Shown one piece after another: positions 48,425 through 57,214 of a stretch of DNA of 64,000 bases (positions are counted from its first letter, which is position 1; each line of letters starts with the position of its first letter). Both the position numbers and the translations under genes were made by a program. Source of the stretch: Angiostrongylus vasorum (taxonomy: Eukaryota; Nematoda; Chromadorea; Rhabditida; Metastrongylidae); assembly GCA_018806985.1 (NCBI GenBank), contig JADANN010000018.1:1086501-1150500 (forward strand), read 5' to 3'. The notes beneath the pieces are model-generated. The model was not told where the DNA came from, did not search any database, and saw only the letters and a program-made list of their open reading frames with translations.

Positions 48425-50346
48425 TCAGTAAGAAAAAATTAATGGAGCATACTGGTAAGTGGTCGATTCCGGTACGTCGAACGAAGGTTTCATTGAAGAA
48501 TGACACTGAAAGGTTTCCCGTGTCTGGCAGCCCTTATTCATCTTATATGAAGTCTTAAACGATGGAGAAGCGAACGATGTCGGCTTTTTGAGATGCATTA
48601 CACTTGAAGAACCCATGAAGGAAATTCTATAGGTTGCCTAATTCTCATACAGCATTAAATTTCCATAGAAATCACGATATGTTAAAAATATGTTAAGCTA
48701 GATTGGACTAGTAAGTCAGTTTACACCGCTTGAAGGCATTTAGCAAGCATGACCTGCAAGAACAACACTAGAATATCGCCTACTATCGGCTGGAATACTA
48801 CACTTCTTGCCCAGTTCATTCGTCGTATACCACCAGACTCGGCTAATATGCCAGTGAATAACAAATCCTTTAAAGGGAAAAAAGCCGACTTACTCTCTCC
48901 ATTAAGAAAGTACTGAAGCTCAAGCTATTCCTTTGAGAGCAAAAGCACGAGCTCCAGCCGACTTTCCCACCAGATACATTGAACTAACACAATATGTTGG
49001 AGAATTCTGATTCATCCATACATACTCTGCTACAATGCTATGACAAATTTCGGGTATGACTTTCATGATCCTTAATGCTTGAATGCAAAAAGATGCAGTC
49101 AGGTGAATAAATAGCAAATAAATTGGACTAGTTTTCGCAAACTTATAAAACAACTTTTTAACTAGAGAGACAAAAAAAATCCGTAACTATTTTTTTACAG
49201 TTGTTTTCCTAAAGGCTTATTGTCAGCTAATTTAAGTCATCTGATTCTCTAAGATTCTCCCACATGCATCTCTCTGGACATTTGACAACGTTGTCGTCTA
49301 ACCTCACCATCGTTGCGAATTTGTTGTTCTAATCGCTCATTGGTGGAACGTTCTCTGTTAGATGATCATACAGCAACATATAAGCATTTTTTGTCAACAT
49401 TCCATAAGTTCAGCATTCGATTGACGAAGCATGCCAGTGGCCGTCGATTTTCATCAGGAAAAAGCGCTAGCAGACAGTACTGTTGATGAAACAGCGTCAA
49501 TCCCACACCTGAAGCTGATCGTCGTCGATCAACGTCATAATCTTGAACACAGATTGTCAGCTTCCTCATTTAATATTTATAAAGTGCAATGATTATTAAT
49601 TTTATACCGAAAATCAAAAAGGTGCAGTGGTTAAAAATGTCCTACGTATCGGTGGTTCGATCTAACCCGAGTCGCCGCCAAACCAATAAACTTACCTAGG
49701 AGACTAAAAACAGGAAGCAGATCAATCGGTAGGCTTCCTCGATTCGTCGCATACACCAAATATGCATTCAAGCTCCTCTACGATGTTATGGATGGTGTCG
49801 ATTACACGATGTATGTCTTAGGGATTTATCAATTCTAAAGCACCTTGTCTGTTCCATGCTTTAGAAAAAATGAAGGATACGAAGACGAAGCAGCACAGCT
49901 AGTCGCAGAGCTTGCAGAGAAGGTTTTAGTAGGGCTCGATTATGACAGTCATGATCAAATCGTTTTATTCGTTTTGTTTAAGTCGCACCACCAAGTTATC
50001 GGGAATGAAAGCTGGTTCGAGAAGCTAAAACACCTCATTACACTGACACTGCCGGTCCGAAGTACTCATAACTAATAATCGGACCAAGTCCTGTAAAAAG
50101 AGATGCAGCAAACAGTAGAAAAAATTAAAAAACGTTAGCTGAACATAATTTCATTTCTTTCGTTAACAAAACAAAGATAGAAAAGGTTCCACTGTTCACC
50201 CAGTGGGTGACAGCGTTCCGGTTCTCACATTCTTGAAAAGCAATTACATCATATTTGGAACAGTTCACGCCATCTGGAAGATAAGCGTCAGAGATCAACA
50301 TGGTGTCGTACGTCCACAGTCGCATGTAGCAGTGTATTTTTTCCAC
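48425..50346 (-). CDS. Candidate multi-exon gene, unrecognised (weak endonuclease/phosphatase-fold resemblance)
   Basis: Four minus-strand blocks look coding. Block 1 is 50210-50270: after CTTATCTTCCAG it reads GVNCSKYDVIAFQECENRNA, ending in a possible GTGAAC donor. Block 2 is 49569-49366 (MRKLTICVQDYDVDRRRSAS, then GVGLTLFHQQYCLLALFP). Block 3 is 49153-48920 (FIHLTASFCIQALRIMKVIP, then CHSIVAEYVWMNQNSPTYC). Block 4 is 48616-48425 (MGSSSVMHLKKPTSFASPSF). A QE motif followed by a GVGL strand and an HLTA motif is the order found in endonuclease/exonuclease/phosphatase proteins, but catalytic residues cannot be confirmed. Exon borders are not fixed. Blocks may belong to different genes. Confidence 0.25.
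49618..49770 (+). mobile_element. tRNA-derived SINE-like copy
   Basis: GGTGCAGTGGTTAAAAATGTC (A box) and GGTGGTTCGATCTAACCC (B box) sit 35 nt apart. The distal part (CGGTAGGCTTCCTCGATTCG; ATATGCATTCAAGCTCCTC) matches the family A tail region. Confidence 0.6.
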
Positions 50347-50727
50347 GTTCCAACTTCACTCGTAAGGCATTTTAACGCTTTATTTTACGGATCACTTCAT
50401 TTTACAACGAAAAAAAGATGGAGAAATATGTGTGCGTTTATCCTCTAAAAACAAAGCACATTTAATACGATATTTACCCAGATTGCAAGTTCGCTAAGAG
50501 AAAAATGATGCCCTTAGCTTATCACTTAACCATAACAGCGTAAAAATGTGAGGACGAGAAAATACATTAATAAGCAAAAAATCGACCGCTAACGGAAGTG
50601 ATGAGTAGCGAAAGAACACTGAGTGATATGTTTCAAAACTGACTTTCCTTCAACCTCGGTATGACTAATCAATATGTATTCTTTCTCTGGTAAGCTTACA
50701 CGGGGTCCACAAATAACCTTTATTTTT

Positions 50728-50760
50728 GGCTAAAGTTTCGACGTCTTTGTATTCATTATA
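50728..50760 (-). ncRNA. Hammerhead-like relic
   Basis: The minus strand has GACGTC, GAAAC and TTTAGCC, followed by CCCCGTGTAAGCTTA, but CTGATGA is lost (ATGAATACA). It adjoins a segment (50770-50860) resembling the spacer between the inverted motifs at 26.6 kb. Confidence 0.35.
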
Positions 50761-50788
50761 GCAAACGATCCGAGTCGATTGTCCATAG

Positions 50789-51250
50789 TTGTTCGTTTCT
50801 CTATGTGCCGTCTTCGTCTTCGTATCGAGTCGGATCGTCGACCATCTCTCGGACGACGGCCTACTACCCGGCGATGTAGTTTTATACAGGACGGTTGTCT
50901 TCGATAACGGTGATTACCCGGGGATAACCACTTGTTTCTTCAGGACGATCTGTCCTACTGCATTTTTTCCTAAGCAAAATGAATATCAAATCGATTCCAC
51001 AATGCAGCGCACAGAATTTGCTGCAGTGCAGAAATCACCTGCTGCATCTTTTCGCAGCAAAATGAAACGGCTCCTCTGTTTCAGATCTGATGCCAAACTG
51101 CTACTCGTCGAATTTGCTGCAGTGCAAAAGTCACCAGCTTCTTTTAATATGAATGAAGCCATTTGCTGTGTTGCGGATGTGAATCTTATCCACATCCAAC
51201 TGAAAAGATTTCCGATTGATCTGGTGCATTTTTTCCACTCGCACATGTAA
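50789..51250 (+). CDS. Open frame of 153 codons with an internal repeat, unrecognised
   Basis: This is one of the longest open frames outside elements. Residues about 75-85 and 107-116 repeat EFAAVQKSPA, from DNA repeats at 51009-51035 and 51107-51133. The minus strand is also open (51372-50986), so the openness may reflect composition. The start is hydrophobic (MFVSLCAVFVFVSS) and could be a leader. I know no matching domain, and no splice sites are needed or clear. Confidence 0.2.
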   Translation: MFVSLCAVFVFVSSRIVDHLSDDGLLPGDVVLYRTVVFDNGDYPGITTCFFRTICPTAFFPKQNEYQIDSTMQRTEFAAVQKSPAASFRSKMKRLLCFRSDAKLLLVEFAAVQKSPASFNMNEAICCVADVNLIHIQLKRFPIDLVHFFHSHM

Positions 51251-51259
51251 TTATAGGCT

Positions 51260-52000
51260 ACGAGAATGAGGAGAAGAGAAAGTTCATACTGCAGGCATTT
51301 TCTATTAAACAATAAGCTCGCCAACTTCTTATTACGGAAGAAAAAAATGCATTTTTGGGCAAATGAACCCACGAGTTTCGGGCATTGTTGAGTTGTCTCT
51401 GGTTGCTGTCATTAGCAGTCCGGTCTGCTACGAGTACAATTTTATATGACCTTCATATTGTGACGACAACTAGGGCATCCGCTTGTCTTTGGATATGACA
51501 CACAATGTGGTCTTTTGAGGTGAACTTACCATCTTCTGGCCGATTTCGAAAAGAAAACAACGAAATAAAATAAAAAGATAAAAATTATGCGAAACGTGAG
51601 TCATTAGGTTATAACTGAAAATGGCACCATAGACTAGCAGCCCTTCAAGCTAGCTACTGTTATAAGGTTTTCCACTAACTTACGGTGAAGTCGCACTTTC
51701 GGTTTGAAAACTGCTTCCTAATCATGCACTCTTCGTTAAAAATTTAGAAGCTATTAAAGAACTTCCTTGTTAGAAATCGTCTTGGATGGATTGGACCATC
51801 AAGACCTCTAAACAGCACAGGAAGCTGAAATTGATTTAGCCTCACACTGAAGCTAAACCACATTTTTCGCCATGTGCGATCTTAAACAATTAGAGTGGTA
51901 CCACATTTATAACACACAAGGATGTAGCGTTTTCGGTAGTCTCAAGCATTTCTCGCTTCTTGCACCATTCAATGCTACGAAAGAAAGCTTTCACCCAGTA
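51260..52000. other. No gene recognised
   Basis: There is no supported feature. Short frames lack motifs. Confidence 0.35.
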
Positions 52001-52009
52001 AGATTCGGA

Positions 52010-52290
52010 GACTTTCTTTACTACCGTCATCAACGGATTTGCGCTCGCCAGATCAATGCCACTGATGAGTGATTGCTGATAGCTGGTAGATAGAAAGCTA
52101 GCTGAGAGACAGGCGAAACGAAGGATCCGTATGGTGTGGCGATGGATGCGATAGCCCTCGCAAAGGGTTCGCAAAGGAATACTGCGTTCGTGCGCTGCAG
52201 CTCATCGTAGTCAGAAATTGGTCTACGACACGGTTGAACCATGGAATAGCTGAGGTTTGCTGCGCTTTGGTTCCGCCTGTTACCAATTAC
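52010..52290 (+). repeat. Family B repeat, diverged
   Basis: GATTGCTGATAGCTGGTAGA, GCTGAGAGACAGGCGAAACG and AAGGATCCGTATGGTGTGGC match the family. The distal part after AATACTGCGTTCGTGCG is altered. Confidence 0.6.
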
Positions 52291-53084
52291 GTAATGAAGG
52301 ATAAAGATTTCCCGTTATTTATTCGATGTCTATATTCTTAACCAAGCAATGCGTATTCGAATTAAAGTCCGCTTGTGTATTAACGACACATCTCATTAGA
52401 ATAAGCTAGAAAACAGGAGAATATAATGCTAAACTAAGCCTATAATGTTGAAAAGTTCCACAAAATTGTCGGCTTGTTTTGCTCAATTCTTCGAAAGTCA
52501 GGTTATATTTACTTTCGGCTTGCAGTTTGTATACTGGACCCGTTCTAGAAGTCATGAGATCAAATAATGTCAAGCTATGTCTTCCAGACTGAACAGTGAG
52601 GTTACGCTTAGTTTGGAGATGTCACGTACCTGATTCGAAAATGTTTATGTGGGATATTGGTGGCACTAATTTGCACTCCAGCGGTGTCGATGGGTGATTA
52701 TCGTCGCATTTAATTTGGATCTGTAGAAGTACATGCTAATTCAACACAAAGTCCAGAAGTGACCATATAAACAGAACATGGAACTTGAAAAACAATGAAG
52801 AAGATAGAAGTTATACCCTGTACAGCTCACCCTGACTGTTCGCTCTTTTCCGAGCGACCAGTCAGCATTCTCTTCTAGTCTGGCAATGAAGCCGAAACGA
52901 TGATCTCTACGATCTTGAAACCACTGAAAATATTCTCGCAACAAATCATTGGCATAAAATATTTTGAAAGAGATGTTTATGGAATCATCAACGATCTGAC
53001 TGACGCCTTGCTGAATGACAAGTGATGAGTAGATGAAGCTGTCCGCAGGAAATTCCCACCTGTTTCAACGCAGAATGATGCAGG

Positions 53085-53280
53085 AATATAACTTCAATGA
53101 TGCTGGGATATTTGCAAAACTCCGGACCGCAGGTGTTTGCGGTGGGGAACGAACGCGCTATTGTCCTTTCCGGGGAGTAACGCGTTCACCACCACACCAT
53201 GCGGGTCCTTCGTTTCGCCTGTCTCTCAGCTAGTTCTATCGATCTTTTGCCATCAGCAATTAACCGTTAGAGGGATTTAG
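53085..53280 (-). repeat. Family B repeat, close to consensus
   Basis: AACTTCAATGATGCTGGGAT, ACTCCGGACCGCAGGTGTTT and CGGGGAGTAACGCGTTCACC are nearly identical to the unit at 41.8 kb. Confidence 0.7.
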
Positions 53281-53412
53281 AATGTAAGATTAGCTAGCCA
53301 CAAAATAAAGTTCCTAGGGGCCATCGCCTTATTTATAGATAGTCTTCTATCAACTATTTCACTAGTTAATAACTCAAAAGACCGACTTTCTATAAACCTC
53401 GGCATAGATAGT

Positions 53413-54480
53413 TGATATATTTATTTATATGATCTCATAAACTAATCTTCTTTAGCTGATGCAAGGTTGGTATAGGTGTTCGTTGACGTTGTCGTTGTTG
53501 TTGGTGTTGTTTGTCGATGGCTGACGTTTCGGCGATTTCGCCTTCCTCAGAGCCTGGACGTATTTTTGTATTAGAATACTTTAGTTATTCGGTGTAAAAG
53601 GCTAAAGTATTAATGAAGATGAAAGTTTTAAATAGATGGTGGGTTAGGATGCTACGGTCATACTGAAAGGCTACTCACCGTGATGTAACGAGTGGGACTG
53701 GCCCACGCGTTGTTCACGTGGGGTCGCGAGCACGACACATCCCGGGGTCAAAACATCATTTTGAAATAGCGCGCCAGGTCACATGTGATAGTGAGGCATT
53801 CGTCTTTCCGGTTCATCTTTGGATTTTTGAAATTTATCCAAAAACGCTCCAAGAGTTTTGCGCGTTAATGTTTTCGACTCCTGCGCTAGGACCCGTACAG
53901 TCACTTCAAAATCATCGCCGTTGTGCTTTTGTGCCCTATGCGTCCCTAGAGGAGTGTTTTGACGAATTTTAACTTTCCCATCCAGATGTTCTTTTATGCG
54001 GACACAAAGTGGGCTACCCGTTTCCCCAATATATTCCTCACCGCATGTGTTACATGAGATCAAGTATATTTTACCTGAACTCATGCAATCCCCCGCCTCT
54101 CCCGTTAGGACAGATCAAACAGTTTTTCTGAGCTGCACAAACGATCATAGAGACGGTTGCTAACTAACTGACGGCGTAGGGTATTGGGTGGGATGTCAAT
54201 AATCGTTATATAATTTTCAAGACCACTTTTTTCTTAAGCATCTCTTAATGGCGTAACTTATTTCATTTGATATGAAGGGTAGCTTAAAAGGGATCTTACT
54301 TACGTCCGAAACATTATTTTTGGGGGAACTACCCTACGTTCTTGTCTAATCCGAGTGGCTTCTACGTCGTAGCCATTGGAAATGGCAATTTTTCGTGCCA
54401 GCTTTTGCGATTCCTTCCTTTCCTCTTCTCCCTGTGCACACATTTTTTGCCGTACGGTACATGTTTTTGATAAGTGCTTT
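53413..54480 (-). mobile_element. Penelope-like element, left part of a large palindrome
   Basis: The minus-strand frame 54084-53779 is the best GIY-YIG domain in the window: KIYLISCNTCGEEYIGETGS, PLCVRIKEHLDGKVKIRQNT, PLGTHRAQKHNGDDFEVTVR and ARKTLGAFLDKFQKSKDEPE. The cysteine-rich linker lies upstream in another frame (about 54090-54170). The 3' end, with a hammerhead-like motif at 53519-53554, points left. The last 465 nt are repeated in inverse orientation at 54715-55180. Confidence 0.82.
53519..53554 (-). ncRNA. Hammerhead-ribozyme-like motif, intact, left arm
   Basis: On the minus strand: GGCT/AGCC helix I, CTGAGGA, extra A, GGCG-AAAT-CGCC helix II, GAAA, palindromic ACGT, C17. It is identical to the right-arm copy at 55035-55070. 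It follows the GIY-YIG ORF by about 230 nt. Confidence 0.62.
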
Positions 54481-54714
54481 TTTTCATGTGTGAAGGATGA
54501 GAGGAGAGGTAGTGAACTAGTGTGTTCTATAGGCGAATAGTAGCTGGGTCTAAATCGGTATGTGAAAAGATTCGGTGTGATACTAAGAGCAAGTTAAGGA
54601 AAAAGTCTGAAGATCTGTCACGCCGCTCAAAAGGTCAAATCAAAGGACCACCGCTGGTCAAGTTGCAAGTAAAATCCATGAAATAGACTGCGCACCAAGA
54701 ACATCCAGAGTTAG

Positions 54715-55180
54715 ACGAAAACATCAACGCGCAAAACTCTTGAAGCGTTTTGGATAAATTTCAAAAATCCAAAGATGAACCGGAAAGACGAATGCCTCAC
54801 TATCACACGTGACCTGGCGCCCTATTTCAAAATGATATTTTGACCCCGGTCTGTGTCGTGCTCGCGACCTCACGTGAACAACGCGTGGGCCAGTCCTACT
54901 CGTTACATCACGGTGAGTAGCCTTTCAGTATGACCGTACATCCTAACCCACCATCTATTTGAAACTTTGATTTTCATTAATACTTTAGCCTTTTACACCG
55001 AATAACTAAAGTACTCTAATACAAAATACGTCCAGGCTCTGAGGAAGGCGAAATCGCCGAAACGTCAGCCATCGACAAACAACACCAACAACAACGACAA
55101 CGTCAACGAACACCTATACCAACCTCGGATCAGCTAAAGAAGATCAGTTTATAAGACCACATAAATAAATATATTTCACT
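54715..55180 (+). mobile_element. Inverted 3' end of the Penelope-like element (right arm)
   Basis: This is near-identical, in reverse orientation, to 53413-53877. It starts inside the GIY-YIG ORF (CGCAAAACTCTTGAAGCG; frame FKNPKMNRKDECLTITRD), runs through the 3' UTR (GTGTCGTGCTCGCGACCTC) and hammerhead-like motif to ATAAATAAATATATTTCACT. A truncated inverted copy joined to a PLE is a known outcome of PLE retrotransposition. Confidence 0.8.
55035..55070 (+). ncRNA. Hammerhead-ribozyme-like motif, intact, right arm
   Basis: GGCT/AGCC helix I, CTGAGGA, extra A, GGCG/CGCC helix II with loop AAAT, GAAA, palindromic ACGT, C17. Together with 53519-53554 it is the best-preserved copy in the window. 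Confidence 0.65.
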
Positions 55181-55469
55181 GGTTATTCACTTGTCTGTAC
55201 TAGGTATTTACTTAAAAAATGTGTTTTTCTCTGTTATTTCCAGTAGAAATCTTATTCAATGGAGAATTTCTGACATTAGTCACGAGGATATGTAACCCGT
55301 TATGATATGGTGGATAGGAAATCAGACAAGGTCTAAAAGCAACCCTGAGCTTGCTCTAGGGTGGAAATTAATTCTGGGATAGTCATGCTTTTTCTGCTGT
55401 GTAGAATTGACACATGATATCAGTATGTACATATATTCACCCATGACTTCATACAGCTACACACATACG

Positions 55470-55645
55470 CTTGTGCGTGTGGATATGTCCAGGTGCATGC
55501 CAGTTGCGTTCTGGACGCCGATTAAACCACGAGATTGCGGACGAGTGTCTGGGAAATTTATGGCAAATAGTTCGCGATCACTTTCAATAATAAACTCCAC
55601 GTTCAATACGTGGGTATTCATCACGAGAAGCCGTAAAAAAAACAA
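55470..55645 (-). CDS. Candidate exon, unrecognised
   Basis: The minus strand is open with natural-looking protein: NTHVLNVEFIIESDRELFAI, then NFPDTRPQSRGLIGVQNATG and MHLDISTRTS, followed by a good donor GTATGTG. No acceptor is clear at the other end and no partner exon was found. Confidence 0.22.
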
Positions 55646-56109
55646 AAGGCCTCATTCTACTGACAATACAAAGAGTCACCTAAACGACAGTTCGAAGTAG
55701 GAGGAGCAAGAAGACTGCGTTAAAATGGCAAGGCAAATCTGCAATGCTTATATGCCTAAATTGTGAACGACTAGGATATGCAGTTAGACCTAGCGAATAC
55801 TGGTACACAACTCCTTGGCTGAAATTAATTAACACCTAATTAAGACGACGAGCAGGTTTAAATGATACAGTGGCCGAGAAGAGAGAATAAAGAGTCAACC
55901 AAGCACAATTTATGATGCTGAAATTTTTTCGAAGCGTAGTGCAGTACGCGTTGGCGAAGTTCGCCAGCTTTACCAAAATCTTTAAACGATTAGCAACGTC
56001 AAATTGAATCGATATTTACGGTGGGAAAAATTCAGTGTGGCAAAAATGTGATAATACTATAACAAAGGAAACGCCGGAGCTCGCCGGACACGCGGTGACC
56101 AGTCCAGTA

Positions 56110-57212
56110 CTGGGTTGTTCGGAAATAAATGGGTGTTTTTTAACTATAATATTTAAAATGTCATAACTTGCGTCAAATAAAACCTTATTGATCAAAATAA
56201 AAACCTCTTGAATCTGCACATCTTTGCCAACGAGAAGTAAGTTTATTTATTCTAGTTCCAGAAAATTCTGGAGTTCTAGAAGCGATGAATTCGTTGAAGG
56301 CATTCTTTGCGTCATCGTGGTTGGTGTAGCATTTCCCGCGCAGGAAGTTGTCAAGGTGCTTGAAGAAGTTATAGTCGTTAGGCGAGAGGTCTGCTGATTA
56401 TGGCTGCAGCACTGGCTCCTCAACGTAGAGCCGGACGTTGCTGTGGAGAAGGATTGTTCCTTTTCTCTTGACTAATGCCGGTCGTTGTTGGAGTTCACGG
56501 TGCATTTCGTCGGTTTGTTGGCAATACTTCTCTGCAGTAATTGTTTTCGCCCACATCCAAAAAGCTGTGATGAATCAGTACTGCTACAGAGCACCAAACA
56601 ATCGACACAACTTTTTTGGAGCAATTTCGGCTTTGGGAAGCCTGATCACAATCCAACCATTGAGCTGAGCGTCGCCGGCTGACGAACAGAATCCACTTCT
56701 CTTCGCAAGTCATAATCCGATCAAGAAAAAAGGTTGTTTTTTATTGCGCAGGATAAGAGCAAAGGATACTTGAAAACGGCAGTTTTTTTCTATGTTCGTT
56801 TAATGGCACCCACTAGTCGTTTTTTTTGTCTTTCCTATGCGATTCAAGGGAGTGGAAATTGTTATTGTGCTTACTCCAAGGTGTTCTCCAAGCTCTCGAA
56901 CAGTTGTTCGCATATTTGCTTCCACTAGTGCCTTCAATTCGTCGTCGTCAAGTTCACTGAAACGTCCGTGGCCTTCTAAATCTTCGATGTCGAAATAACC
57001 AGATCGGAATTTCCGGAACCACGTTCGCACTGTTGATTCACCAACACTACCTTCACCCAAAATTTCAGTAATATTTCGAGCTGTCTCTACTGCACTTCTA
57101 CCGAGTTTGAACTCATAAAAGAAAATTTGATGAAAATTCATTTCTAACATCTAAAAATTGCAAAACTCAAAAACTGATTTTTAAAAAAAATAGACTGCCG
57201 CCAATATAACCT
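56110..57212 (-). pseudogene. mariner transposase relic in a mariner-like element
   Basis: Read on the minus strand. The 116-residue frame 57150-56800 is the N-terminal helix-turn-helix region (FYEFKLGRSAVETARNITEI, GEGSVGESTVRTWFRKFRSG). 56713-56495 has TCEEKWILFVSRRRSAQWLD. 56490-56390 has RPALVKRKGTILLHSNVR. About 56370-56200 has DYNFFKHLDNFLRGKCYTNH. The first catalytic Asp (normally in TCDEKW) is Glu and the second (normally LLHDN) is Ser, so it is catalytically dead, besides frameshifts. The ends TACTGGGTTGTTCGG (left) and TACAGGTTATATTGG (right, minus strand) are imperfect inverted repeats next to TA. Confidence 0.85.
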
Positions 57213-57214
57213 GT

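Noticed and set aside
55407..55700. 97-codon plus-strand frame
   Set aside because: Probably the shadow of the more natural minus-strand peptide at 55470-55645.
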